Assembly: GCA_022376925.1 (NCBI GenBank)
Contig: JAIOJX010000032.1
Location: forward strand, 173,253,979 to 173,317,978
Reading direction: 5' to 3'
Origin: Tragulus kanchil
Taxonomy: Eukaryota; Chordata; Mammalia; Artiodactyla; Tragulidae
Length of the DNA: 64,000 nucleotides
Shown here: piece after piece, positions 46,501 through 58,045 of the stretch
How the letters are laid out: each line of letters opens with the position of its first letter
How positions within the stretch are numbered: position 1 is the stretch's first letter
The notes under the pieces: model-generated
Database searches by the model: none
Told to the model about the DNA's origin: nothing
The model's input: only the letters and a program-made list of their open reading frames with translations
Program-made: the position numbers and the translations under genes

Positions 46501-47103
46501 AAGAAAGAGCTCATGGCATAAAGTTTAAAAAAGAAAAAGAGAGAGAGACTCTTTTTTAAAAAACTACGGAATAACACAATTATAAAGTTACAGAGGGCTT
46601 TCCTGGTGGTCCAGTGGGTAAAGAGTCCGCCTTGCAATGCAGCGGCACCGGTTCAATCCCTGGCATGGGAGGATCCCACGTACTGCGGAGCGGCTGGACC
46701 GGCGTATCCAATTACAAGCCAGCACTCTGGAGCACGCGCACTCAGAGCCAGTGCTCTGCAAGGAGTGGGGCCACTGCAAAGGGAGGCCCATGCATACCGA
46801 AGAGTAAAGATGGATGAAAATAATAAATAACTAAGAAAGAGCTCATGGCATAAAGTTTAAAAAAGAAAAAGAGAGAGAGACTCTTTTTTAAAAAACTACG
46901 GAATAACACAATTATAAAGTTACAGAGGGCTTTCCTGGTGGTCCAGTGGGTAAAGAGTCCGCCTTGCAATGCAGCGGCACCGGTTCAATCCCTGGCATGG
47001 GAGGATCCCACGTACTGCGGAGCGGCTGGACCGGCGTATCCAATTACAAGCCAGCACTCTGGAGCACGCGCACTCAGAGCCAGTGCTCTGCAAGGAGTGG
47101 GGC
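46438..47103 (+). repeat. 332-bp tandem duplication with SINE-SINE breakpoints
   Basis: Unit = right half of a SINE, spacer, left half of the next SINE. Boundaries lie in ggccactgcaa, which is common to all three SINEs. Confidence 0.9.
46594..46832 (+). repeat. Hybrid SINE, second of a trio
   Basis: The left half is identical to the third SINE (46926 onward). From about 46770 the right half is identical to the first SINE. The switch point lies in ggccactgcaa, shared by all three. Confidence 0.85.
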
Positions 47104-47188
47104 CACTGCAATGGGAGGCCCACACAGGCCAAAGAACAAAGATGGATGAAAATAAATAAATGAAGGAACAATAAAAGAGGCCAAAATT
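46926..47188 (+). repeat. SINE, third of a trio, with standard 3' end
   Basis: Ends 'gcccacacaggccaaagaac', 'aataaatgaaggaacaataa' and A-rich. The flanking 'cagaataacacaattaaa' at 47208 matches the flank left of the first SINE (46251), as expected for a target-site duplication enclosing the cluster. Confidence 0.8.
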
Positions 47189-47189
47189 T

Positions 47190-48064
47190 AAAAAAAAAAC
47201 AAAAACAGAATAACACAATTAAAAACATCTATTTTCAGCACGTCCTCTGCATGGCACACGTCTTGGGAAGAAGCGACGCTCTCATTCTCTGTGAAAGTAT
47301 CACATTTACCTGGAAGGATGATGAAGCATGTGGGTTTTCTTCTAATATCTTCTAAGGGCCTATAGTTGGCAGTCACTTACCATCAGAGGAAATTTTGGAA
47401 ACACTTGACTTTTTGTAAATGACGACTCTCTGCCTCTTTAAGCTCAACAAGCCCCTTCACTACTTTGCTACAAAATACAACGCACAAAGATTGCCACCCT
47501 TCCTCCTATGGCATCGCAGTGCTGTCAGGGGCTGGCCAAGGGGCATCGTACCTCTGACGGTGAGGTCACTGCATCACTACAGTTTGTAGAGCTGCCCACT
47601 ACAAACAGCAACCTCGCTGCCCAATGGATTATAAACAGCACCCTGCCGGGGGGCCGTGCTGGATGCTGGCTGGTGAGCCACAAGAGCATCACCGAAGGAG
47701 CAACCTGAACACAGACGGGAAGACGGGAAGACGTGATTCACCAAAGGAAATGCGTTGTTCTAGGGGGAGCAAGACAGCTTCTCAAATTATACTACTACTG
47801 CTGTTTTTGTAATAATGCTGTTTTTCTAATAAAGAACTCTTCTAAAGTGCATCCGGAAGAGGAGCAGACCTGTAGTGTCCTGGGTGCTGTGTCCCTTTCA
47901 TTAGACCAAGAGATAAGCAACTCTCTGGAGGAAACCAAAAACTTGCTTTCCGGGGAATTAATCTCCTTGGAAACCTAGTATTCCTTGTTCTTCCACCTCC
48001 TTTCCTGAAACCTGTCTAGAGCCCAAATTCTTCCTCGCTTTTCTGCTACAGCCGGTGGCCAGCG
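47190..48064. other. Intron without recognised gene or repeat
   Basis: Mixed composition. A short 81-codon frame at 47733..47978 lacks coding features. Confidence 0.4.
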
Positions 48065-48065
48065 T

Positions 48066-48245
48066 GGGACTTCCTCGGTGGTCCAGTGGCTAAGAGTCCA
48101 CAACCCCAGTGCAGGGGGCCCGGGTTCAATCCCTGGTCAGGAAACTAGAGCCCACATGCCACAATTAAGAGTTGGAATGTCACAACTAAGACCCAGTGCA
48201 GCCAAATAGATACATATTTTAAACGGAAGAAAGAAAGAAAGAAAC
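48066..48245 (+). repeat. tRNA-derived SINE (CHR-1/Bov-tA type)
   Basis: 'gggacttcctcggtggtcca', 'gggcccgggttcaatccctgg' split across the B box, and 'gacccagtgcagccaaatag', followed by a GAAA-rich tail. Confidence 0.75.
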
Positions 48246-50315
48246 CAAGCAGTTAAGAGTCCAGTTAGCAGGCCCCACTCCCAGGAAGGCAGGAGCAAGC
48301 GGGGCTGCCTGCCGTGTGGGGCTGTGTGCCCCAGAGACGGGGCTTCGTGCCTGCAGGAGGCTTGCTCCAGCCAAGGAGCTGGGGGACCCCGCGGGGCTGA
48401 GGGGGAGCCTGTCGTCGCCTCCCTTCCATGGAAAAGGAGCCCACAGGTGCCTCTGCAGCCCCCACAACGCAGGAAGGCCCCAGTAGGCCACAAGTCTTAT
48501 TTCAGACAGAAGCAACTGTGCCTAATGCCCAACTTCTTGCCCATTTGCAATTCGCTGCCAACCCTTAAGTCCAAAACGAAAAACAAAACCCTATCTGCCT
48601 GGAGAAAAAAATTCTCCCTGTTTCTTGGCCCACAGCATATAACCATATGCTGATTTCAGGAAAAGCAGTGAATTAGCCATGTTTTGTTTTTTGTTTTTTT
48701 CCAAAAAGTGCCGCGATAAGAGTCTTGCCAGCACTAGGGGGAAAAGAGGAGACAAAAAGTGAGAGTCGAGTTGCTAAAAGATAATGACTGAACTTTTCTG
48801 CTGAAAAAAATATGTATTTCTGACTATGTTATTCATCCTTAATCCCCAAAGAGGTTGAGAATCTCTGTCTTGTAAGTACTAAAATTTTCCAGTTAGAAGA
48901 CAAGCCATAATTTATATCTTCTTTCTACTTTTACTTGTAACAGCTAGACCTCTACTGTACTTCCTTTGTTAAAAGGAACCAACACTAAAAGATGTTTCCA
49001 TTTTTTAATAAGCTCATAGATCCCTCATTTTCAGGAGACACCTGATAAGGAGGTCTGGGGCGAGGCTGTAGCTCAGAAATCAGGACCCCAAGGACCTGGG
49101 CAAAGGGGGACACAGCGGGCAGGGCTGAGGGTCACACGGACCCGGGTCACATCCCAGCTCTACACACGGGCAGGTCCCTTCTCTGCGGGGTCGCACACCC
49201 TATACACGCACGTCTGTCGGGAGGACTGTAAGCAGCGTGGTGTGGAGAGGATTCTAGAAGGCCCGGCAGACAGCAAGCAATAAAGGGAAACTCTTACAGT
49301 TGGAAGAAAACTAAGCCTCAAATTACTGAATTCATCCTTAGTTAAACCGAAAGCTAAAATCAAGGGATATGAGTTTTCAAAACAGCAGGAGACCTGAGAG
49401 ATTATTGACTCAAGTTTCTGTTCTGAGGCTATGAGACGACGACGCCCGGGGCCGGCCTGTACCTTTTCTTAAAGAGATACGGACAAGGCTGGCGGGTGTT
49501 TACCAGAGACCGTCTGGGAGGTGCCAGCCTCGCGGGAGGGGAAGGCCCGCCCGGCTGGCACGCTCCTGCCCTGACACTCCTCGGGGCGGCTCGGCAGTGC
49601 TCCTCAGCCCCACCTGGGCCGGGAGACGGAGTGCGATCCCGGCTGTACATAACCTCTAACCGTGAGACGCGTCCGGCTTGTTTACACGTTCGTTATGGAA
49701 AATTTCGTCCATTCACCCTACGCCGCTTATAAGAGACTGGGTTTTAAAATATTTAATCCACTAACACTGATGTTATTGATCTTGTTCTAATGAACTCAGC
49801 TGGTACAAGCACGGCCCAGACCCCTCTTGGAGTTAGGAAAAATCACTTCTTTTCCGCCGTGAATCAATAATGATACAAATAAACTATAAATTGCTGTTAG
49901 GGCAAAAACATGTTGAAAACAGAAGGCAGAAACGCAATTTGTTCTCTCAACACTACTGCTTCTGCCAAAGCGCCATCACCAATATCACCGTGACAAGGCA
50001 GCTGGCAACGCCGGCTGGCCTCCTTCTCGGGGCTCCTCTTTCTCCGGCGGAGACCCTGAGCTCCCCAAGATGACCGTCCATGTGGCTGGGCAACACCGTC
50101 CACCCGAACGCTGATCCTGTGAGGCCCGTGCGCCCTGAGGGCTCCAGGGCCCCGAGGGGCGTCTTCTGCCCCTCAGTATGTCTGGCCCCCAGCTTAGGTC
50201 CTGGCAGGTAACAGGTCAGGTGAAACCCAAGTTCGGGTCCTCAGAAAGAACAGAGGAGCTCATGTCCTTCTCTTGGGAGAGGGAGCCTGTCAGCTGCAGG
50301 CCTCCCTGGGCTTTA
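48246..50315. other. Mostly unique intron with a possible conserved element
   Basis: 49720..49900 is AT-rich ('aatcaataatgatacaaat', 'ccactaacactgatgttatt') and stands out from GC-rich flanks, suggesting a conserved noncoding element. 49090..49200 has a weak MIR resemblance. No gene. Confidence 0.35.
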
Positions 50316-50470
50316 CACGGGTCCTGCCACAACCCTGCGAGGAAGGTATAATACCCCACTTAACAGTGGGGCACACAGAGGCCCTGAGAGGTGAGGCCAC
50401 ACAAGTCGGTCACGCTGGGACAGAGGCTGGACCCAAGTGACACCAGAACCCAGCTGCCTGCACGCTGCCC
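50316..50470 (-). repeat. MIR SINE relic
   Basis: 'ataccccacttaacagtggg', 'cacagaggccctgagaggtg' and 'gacaccagaacccagctgc' follow the MIR core in its usual reverse form. Confidence 0.6.
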
Positions 50471-50621
50471 GGCCTACCCACAGGCGCTCCGTGACCTTTC
50501 CTTCTCCCTGGCTCTGCATGCACATCGCGGGCTGGGGAGCAGGCAGGGGAGATGTTGACGAGGGACTGGCTACTGCTGCTGGCTGGTGGCGGTGGAGCCC
50601 GTGTTCCCAGGCAGGCGGCAT

Positions 50622-50760
50622 ATGACTCATTCTGCTAAAATCAATATCGTTACACTCATCCTCTGGGAAGTACTCAGCCAGCTGTAAATTTAACCATCCT
50701 GACTTGAAGTTGATGAGAAAAGGAGCTGGCTAACTTCAAGATCAAACTCTGTGAATCGAA
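50622..50760. promoter_or_regulatory. Candidate conserved noncoding element with AP-1 site
   Basis: Begins with tgactca (AP-1 consensus) and continues AT-rich ('aaaatcaatatcgttacac', 'gctgtaaatttaaccatcc'). Repeated at 51731..51869. Inferred from composition only. Confidence 0.3.
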
Positions 50761-52842
50761 AACAAGGGCCGCCTCGGCATGCTGGGCAGCACCCTGGGGA
50801 GGGTCCAGGCCAGCATCAGACAGGCCTGCGTCCCCCACTCCCCGTGGATCAGCTGGCGATCCTCTCGGGTCCACGGGCTCCTAGGACGTGCAGTCAGGAA
50901 AGCAATCCTACTTTCCGAGGCTGCTGGGAGGATTAGAAATAATGCGAGGAAGACCAGACAGAAACAGGCAGTAGCCACAGCGGCGGGTGCGGTAGCAGGA
51001 GAAGAAAAGGCAGTGGCTGCTGGAGAAATTTCTTTCCTATCAAGTGCAGCCACTGCATTTAATTAACTAGACAAGGCCAAATTTTCCAAAAAAAAAAAAA
51101 AAATAGTTCTCCACGTGCAAACAGAGTACATCCCAAAGGTGTAAGTTAAGTCGGCTTTCTGGGACGTGGAGGTCACCAGCGGGACATGAACAAGCCGTGA
51201 CCATGTTTGGGCTCCAGAGTCCGTCAATGGGGGTCGTCCCACCTGCAAAGGGAGATCAACTGCAGGGCAATGGCAATCAAACACACACAGAGATAAAGCT
51301 GTCCCCGCTGTGCAGTAACGGCAATGAATGAAATAGTAGCGCTGATTAAAACCACCTTTGATCTATCCAGAGGGCTGGCGTGAGCTTAACTAGAGGTTGA
51401 CAAGACGTCAGTGGAGGTAGGGAGGGCCTGGAAGGCACGTGCTGGGTGTGAGATGCGGGGCTGGCCGGGGGCTCACTCGAGCCTGGCATCTGGTTTCTTA
51501 TCCACAGCCAGGGGCAGCTTCTCACCCCAAAGCTGTATGGAAAAAGAGGGAGAAATCAAGGTTGAGACTGGAGAGAAATACTCCAGAGAGCAGACTAGAA
51601 GAGCGAGGGTGGGAGTGGGGACAGGCGCCCGGATCGAGGGGCACAGCCTCGAGGACGGCCGTGCCCGGGGCCGGGAAGGTGTGATGGCGAGGGGCGGGCT
51701 TCGGGGAGAGCAGACCCCTGCACGAGAATGATGACTCATTCTGCTAAAATCAATATCGTTACACTCATCCTCTGGGAAGTACTCAGCCAGCTGTAAATTT
51801 AACCATCCTGACTTGAAGTTGATGAGAAAAGGAGCTGGCTAACTTCAAGATCAAACTCTGTGAATCGAAAACAAGGGCCGCCTCGGCATGCTGGGCAGCA
51901 CCCTGGGGAGGGTCCAGGCCAGCATCAGACAGGCCTGCGTCCCCCACTCCCCGTGGATCAGCTGGCGATCCTCTCGGGTCCACGGGCTCCTAGGACGTGC
52001 AGTCAGGAAAGCAATCCTACTTTCCGAGGCTGCTGGGAGGATTAGAAATAATGCGAGGAAGACCAGACAGAAACAGGCAGTAGCCACAGCGGCGGGTGCG
52101 GTAGCAGGAGAAGAAAAGGCAGTGGCTGCTGGAGAAATTTCTTTCCTATCAAGTGCAGCCACTGCATTTAATTAACTAGACAAGGCCAAATTTTCCAAAA
52201 AAAAAAAAAAAATAGTTCTCCACGTGCAAACAGAGTACATCCCAAAGGTGTAAGTTAAGTCGGCTTTCTGGGACGTGGAGGTCACCAGCGGGACATGAAC
52301 AAGCCGTGACCATGTTTGGGCTCCAGAGTCCGTCAATGGGGGTCGTCCCACCTGCAAAGGGAGATCAACTGCAGGGCAATGGCAATCAAACACACACAGA
52401 GATAAAGCTGTCCCCGCTGTGCAGTAACGGCAATGAATGAAATAGTAGCGCTGATTAAAACCACCTTTGATCTATCCAGAGGGCTGGCGTGAGCTTAACT
52501 AGAGGTTGACAAGACGTCAGTGGAGGTAGGGAGGGCCTGGAAGGCACGTGCTGGGTGTGAGATGCGGGGCTGGCCGGGGGCTCACTCGAGCCTGGCATCT
52601 GGTTTCTTATCCACAGCCAGGGGCAGCTTCTCACCCCAAAGCTGTATGGAAAAAGAGGGAGAAATCAAGGTTGAGACTGGAGAGAAATACTCCAGAGAGC
52701 AGACTAGAAGAGCGAGGGTGGGAGTGGGGACAGGCGCCCGGATCGAGGGGCACAGCCTCGAGGACGGCCGTGCCCGGGGCCGGGAAGGTGTGATGGCGAG
52801 GGGCGGGCTTCGGGGAGAGCAGACCCCTGCACGAGAATGATG
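50622..52842 (+). repeat. Tandem direct duplication 14 (period 1109)
   Basis: atgactcattctgctaaaa at 50622 and 51731. I see no internal differences. Junction overlap is atga. Confidence 0.95.
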
Positions 52843-53619
52843 AGGAAAGGCAGAGTCCGCACGTCCCACCTGCATCCGTGGAGGGAGGCGAGAGGGCGGG
52901 CAGCTGTTCCTGGGGCAGGGGCGCCAGAGGGGCATCCACCAGGGACCACCCTCAGCTCAGACCTCACTGGGGCCAGGCTCCTCGCAGCATCCATGTCTGG
53001 GTCGAGCTTGGAAAAACCTCCAGGACCAAGGGCAAGGTGACAGAACGTCACACACCCTCGGGAGCTCCGTGTCCATGCCCATGGGCAGCAGACCTTCCCG
53101 CTCCCCATGAGGTCCCTCTGAGACGTGCCAGACAACAGGCGCGGCGCTCAAGGGCCAGGGAAGCCCAGGGCCCTCTCGCCAGCACCTCCCAGGAGGCCCG
53201 GCGAGGCCACGATGCTCCAAAGGCTGTGACCCAACAAGGAGCCCTGCTTCAGCCACGTCTCCAGAGCTGAGAGAGTCCCGGACAACTGTCTTCGGGCCTT
53301 TTAATTTGGAGGCTTTTCACCCCTTCCTCTGCCAAGTGTTTTAAAAATCACCAGGGCAAACACTTCTCCCACCAGCTCGGCGGCTGTCAATAGCCAGAGA
53401 AGCGCTGTGCAGCCGGTCAGTCGCTTCATCAGCGGGATGCGTCCAGATCCGTCTGGGTGCCTCCTTCCCAGAGGGCCCAAGGTCTCCTCGACCTGGCAGG
53501 TGGTGAGCCGGCCAGTCGGCCAAGAGCCAAGCAGCGCCCCTCCCCTGCCAGAATCGCTTATGCAAACTGTCCGCAGCCCAGAAACAGCGGTGGTGAGGGT
53601 ACCCGCTCATGCCCTTCAG

Positions 53620-53775
53620 CACCAAAGCCTCCGCCAGTCACACGGGCTGGAGCTGAACCCCTGTCCTGTCACTGCGGGTCACCAAATGCTCCAGACCTCA
53701 GGGTCAGAGTTCATGAAATGGGGATTAAAATAGCTCCCTCATAAGTCAGTGTGGAGACTAAAGACGTAACAAGCC
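53620..53775 (+). repeat. MIR SINE relic
   Basis: 'ggagctgaacccctgtcctg', 'gttcatgaaatggggattaa', 'aatagctccctcataagtc' and 'gtggagactaaagacgtaac' match the MIR 3' half. The duplicate is at about 54731..54886. Confidence 0.6.
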
Positions 53776-53909
53776 GAGGGCCAAACATCCACTTACTCAT
53801 TTCAGCTCAAGGCAGGCCAGACAGGGTGCCGAGGGTCAGAGCTACAAGGCCCGCAGACTGGCCTTGTGTGAGCACCTGGCCAATCGGTCATTCACTTTTT
53901 TGGTCTTTT

Positions 53910-54041
53910 TTTTAAATCATGGCCTCTTTTAGTGGTTTTTTGTTTATTTATTTTCATCCATCTTCATTCTTCGGCCTGTGTGGGCCTCCCATCGCAGCGG
54001 CCCCTCCCACTGCAGAGCACTGGCCCTGGGCGCGTGCGCCT
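53910..54041 (-). repeat. SINE of the 'accaatagaagtggcc' family, truncated at duplication junction
   Basis: 'gtttatttattttcatccat', 'ggcctcccatcgcagcggc' and 'ctggccctgggcgcgtgcg', then an abrupt switch to the repeated block. The full copy is at 55013..55290. Confidence 0.8.
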
Positions 54042-55012
54042 CAGAGGGGCATCCACCAGGGACCACCCTCAGCTCAGACCTCACTGGGGCCAGGCTCGCA
54101 GCATCCATGTCTGGGTCGAGCTTGAAAACCTCCAGGACCAAGGGCAAGGTGACAGAACGTCACACACCTCGGGAGCTCCGTGTCCATGCCCATGGGCAGC
54201 AGACCTTCCCGCTCCCCATGAGGTCCCTCTGAGACGTGCCAGACAACAGGCGCGGCGCTCAAGGGCCAGGGAAGCCCAGGGCCCTCTCGCCAGCACCTCC
54301 CAGGAGGCCCGGCGAGGCCACGATGCTCCAAAGGCTGTGACCCAACAAGGAGCCCTGCTTCAGCCACGTCTCCAGAGCTGAGAGAGTCCCGGACAACTGT
54401 CTTCGGGCCTTTTAATTTGGAGGCTTTTCACCCCTTCCTCTGCCAAGTGTTTTAAAAATCACCAGGGCAAACACTTCTCCCACCAGCTCGGCGGCTGTCA
54501 ATAGCCAGAGAAGCGCTGTGCAGCCGGTCAGTCGCTTCATCAGCGGGATGCGTCCAGATCCGTCTGGGTGCCTCCTTCCCAGAGGGCCCAAGGTCTCCTC
54601 GACCTGGCAGGTGGTGAGCCGGCCAGTCGGCCAAGAGCCAAGCAGCGCCCCTCCCCTGCCAGAATCGCTTATGCAAACTGTCCGCAGCCCAGAAACAGCG
54701 GTGGTGAGGGTACCCGCTCATGCCCTTCAGCACCAAAGCCTCCGCCAGTCACACGGGCTGGAGCTGAACCCCTGTCCTGTCACTGCGGGTCACCAAATGC
54801 TCCAGACCTCAGGGTCAGAGTTCATGAAATGGGGATTAAAATAGCTCCCTCATAAGTCAGTGTGGAGACTAAAGACGTAACAAGCCGAGGGCCAAACATC
54901 CACTTACTCATTTCAGCTCAAGGCAGGCCAGACAGGGTGCCGAGGGTCAGAGCTACAAGGCCCGCAGACTGGCCTTGTGTGAGCACCTGGCCAATCGGTC
55001 ATTCACTTTTTT

Positions 55013-55290
55013 GGTCTTTTTTTTAAATCATGGCCTCTTTTAGTGGTTTTTTGTTTATTTATTTTCATCCATCTTCATTCTTCGGCCTGTGTGGGCCTCC
55101 CATCGCAGCGGCCCCTCCCACTGCAGAGCACTGGCCCTGGGCGCGTGCGCCTCAGAGCGCCGGCTCACAACTGGACACACCGGTCCAGTCACTCCGCGGT
55201 ACATGGGATCTTCCCGGGCCAGGGACTGCACTGGTGCCCCCTACACTGCAAGGCAGACTCTCCACCCACGAGGCCACCAGGGAAGCCCTG
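55013..55290 (-). repeat. SINE of the same family, full length with TSD
   Basis: Complete to the reverse tRNA head 'gaggccaccagggaagcc'. The target-site duplication tcattcacttttt is present on both sides (54999..55011 and 55292..55304). The usual 'gaccaatagaagtgg' module is degraded in this copy. Confidence 0.8.
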
Positions 55291-55304
55291 GTCATTCACT
55301 TTTT

Positions 55305-56400
55305 CCATGGAGCTTTTCTGTGATGGAGCCCCTGATCATGATGTAAAACCAGGGAGGCACCAGAAGGCACCTCTTGGAAAACAAGAGGGATGACAGTTTA
55401 TCAGTCCACTCCTGGGCGGCCCCTCGCGCCCACGCACCATGACCCATGCCCAGGGACGCAGGGCGGCCAGTGCAGGAGGGGCCGGGCAGGAGCGGGAACG
55501 GCAAAGCTGGGCCAGCGGGGTCTGGGCAGAGAGGACGCCCACCCCAAAGAAAGGCCACGTGCCACCCATCACAGGGAGGAAGCGGCTACCCTCAACCAGG
55601 CCATCCCGTCCCGGAGGAGGAAAGGACGGAGGAGCAGCTGGAAACCTGAAAGGCAGTCTTCCCGCCAGGCCGCCCCAGACGCACAGGTGGGGCCGAGAGC
55701 CACGCGAGGAAGCCGGCTCGGGGGACCTGCAGGGACTCTGGGAACGGAGTCACCAAAACCGCCCCCTCGGAGAAACGGCCCAGCAGCTGGGGCTCTCCAG
55801 ATGCTCAGAAGCACAAGGCCTACGTGTCCCACCTTCAGACGGGCCCGGTGGGGCAGGGAGGGAGGGGCTGCCTTGCCGAGTGCCCCCTGCAGCAGGCGCG
55901 CTGTTCACACAATCTCAGCTGTTCTGCCCACTGGGCACTGCTGCCCCTTTCACAGACAGAGAAGGCAAGCTGAAGGACCCTCCCCCAAACACCCCCGCAT
56001 ACACCCCATCCAAGCTCCTTCTGTCCCACCAGTATCCAGGAGCTGGGACCAGGAGGCTCTGCCCGGATGCCCCAGAAGGGCTGGACACACATTGGGAGAG
56101 CTGACCGGGCACAGAAGAAGGACGGGGATCCAGGGAAAAGACCATCTCCTTTGCAGCCAACAAATGCACGCAAAGTCCACGGCCCCGCATGCCTCCACGG
56201 CCTCGCCAGCCAGGCTGGGGGCTGGAATCTGCCAGAAAGCGGCACTACTTAGAATTGAGCAAGTGCGAGCTTGTTAGGGGCTTCTGAGGAGACGGGCGGA
56301 TTTGGTACAGCGGACACTGACTCATGAGCCTGCGACACCCGGGCCCTGACGGAGCCAGCCAGCAGTCCCCGAGGCCGCCGCGGCCAAACGCACCAGAGAT
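55305..56400. other. GC-rich intron with overlapping chance frames
   Basis: A 295-codon frame (55390..56277 plus) overlaps other long frames on both strands. No domain or family is recognised and half is repeated at 56959 onward. A weak MIR resemblance lies at 55905..55975. Confidence 0.4.
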
Positions 56401-58045
56401 GCTCTGTTAGGAAGATTACAGCCTGCAATGAGAGCACCAAAAATAATTAATCTGTGAGCACATTTTATTTAAGCGTTGATTCACAGTTGTTCTATAAGCC
56501 AACAGCCCGTCAGAACCATAAATTAACGAGATAAAATGTGGCCAGGCCTCCATATCTCAGGCCAGGCACTGACGTCCTAGAATCCACTGATTTTAACTGT
56601 ATTGATTGAGGACACCAGGATGAATGGCCTTGGCGCCGAATGCCCATTAGCGACCATGGGCACCAGGTGACTAATTCCCAGAGCGCTGCGGCAAGAATGC
56701 CCTGCACTGCCTTCTCCTGGCAGGGAGGTCTAATTAGATTGAAACAAAAAAGCTAAATCACCAAGGGCGGACAGAGGCAGATGAAGTGAAAAGGAAGATC
56801 AGACTGGACGATGAGAAAGGCCAGGAGAAGTCAAATGAGGCCGAGGGCCACAGGGGATGCAGAGAGAGCAAGCACCCCACAGGAGGGCGGGCCGGGGCCC
56901 ACCCTGCCCCAAAGCTCCTGGGGAACCCGCCCTGTCCGGCAAGGGCCAGGGGCCTGCCTGCCGAGTGCCCCCTGCAGCAGGCGCGCTGTTCACACAATCT
57001 CAGCTGTTCTGCCCACTGGGCACTGCTGCCCCTTTCACAGACAGAGAAGGCAAGCTGAAGGACCCTCCCCCAAACACCCCCGCATACACCCCATCCAAGC
57101 TCCTTCTGTCCCACCAGTATCCAGGAGCTGGGACCAGGAGGCTCTGCCCGGATGCCCCAGAAGGGCTGGACACACATTGGGAGAGCTGACCGGGCACAGA
57201 AGAAGGACGGGGATCCAGGGAAAAGACCATCTCCTTTGCAGCCAACAAATGCACGCAAAGTCCACGGCCCCGCATGCCTCCACGGCCTCGCCAGCCAGGC
57301 TGGGGGCTGGAATCTGCCAGAAAGCGGCACTACTTAGAATTGAGCAAGTGCGAGCTTGTTAGGGGCTTCTGAGGAGACGGGCGGATTTGGTACAGCGGAC
57401 ACTGACTCATGAGCCTGCGACACCCGGGCCCTGACGGAGCCAGCCAGCAGTCCCCGAGGCCGCCGCGGCCAAACGCACCAGAGATGCTCTGTTAGGAAGA
57501 TTACAGCCTGCAATGAGAGCACCAAAAATAATTAATCTGTGAGCACATTTTATTTAAGCGTTGATTCACAGTTGTTCTATAAGCCAACAGCCCGTCAGAA
57601 CCATAAATTAACGAGATAAAATGTGGCCAGGCCTCCATATCTCAGGCCAGGCACTGACGTCCTAGAATCCACTGATTTTAACTGTATTGATTGAGGACAC
57701 CAGGATGAATGGCCTTGGCGCCGAATGCCCATTAGCGACCATGGGCACCAGGTGACTAATTCCCAGAGCGCTGCGGCAAGAATGCCCTGCACTGCCTTCT
57801 CCTGGCAGGGAGGTCTAATTAGATTGAAACAAAAAAGCTAAATCACCAAGGGCGGACAGAGGCAGATGAAGTGAAAAGGAAGATCAGACTGGACGATGAG
57901 AAAGGCCAGGAGAAGTCAAATGAGGCCGAGGGCCACAGGGGATGCAGAGAGAGCAAGCACCCCACAGGAGCCGGGCCGGGGGCCGTGGAGCCCCGACCCT
58001 GCCCCAAAGCTCCTGGGGAACCCGTCCCTGTCCGGCAAGGGCCAG
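55874..58045 (+). repeat. Tandem direct duplication 16 (period 1085)
   Basis: tgccgagtgccccctgc at 55874 and 56959. Copy A's final ~60 bp shows small deletions relative to 57968..58045. Confidence 0.95.
56400..56765. promoter_or_regulatory. Candidate conserved noncoding element
   Basis: AT-rich island with homeodomain-like sites (aataattaatctg, ggtctaattagattg), a CAGGTG E-box and few CpGs, inside GC-rich DNA. Duplicated at 57485..57850. Conservation with other mammals not tested. Confidence 0.35.

Larger units (their letters stand above)
52925..55160 (+). repeat. Tandem direct duplication 15 (offset 1117 falling to 1111)
   Basis: cagaggggcatccacc at 52925 and 54042. Copy B loses six bases in its first 130 bp (for example ttggaaaaacc vs ttgaaaacc). 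The junction uses cctcagag shared with the SINE. Confidence 0.95.

Noticed and set aside
55390..56277. 295-codon open frame
   Set aside because: It is Pro/Arg/Gly-rich low-complexity text, overlapped by long antisense frames and half duplicated at 56959. No conserved family or exon structure.
3563..58045. The 1.1 kb direct repeats as a CRISPR-like or amplification system
   Set aside because: Each pair duplicates different sequence, there is no shared repeat or spacer logic, and the host is a mammal. Assembly overlap is the simplest reading.
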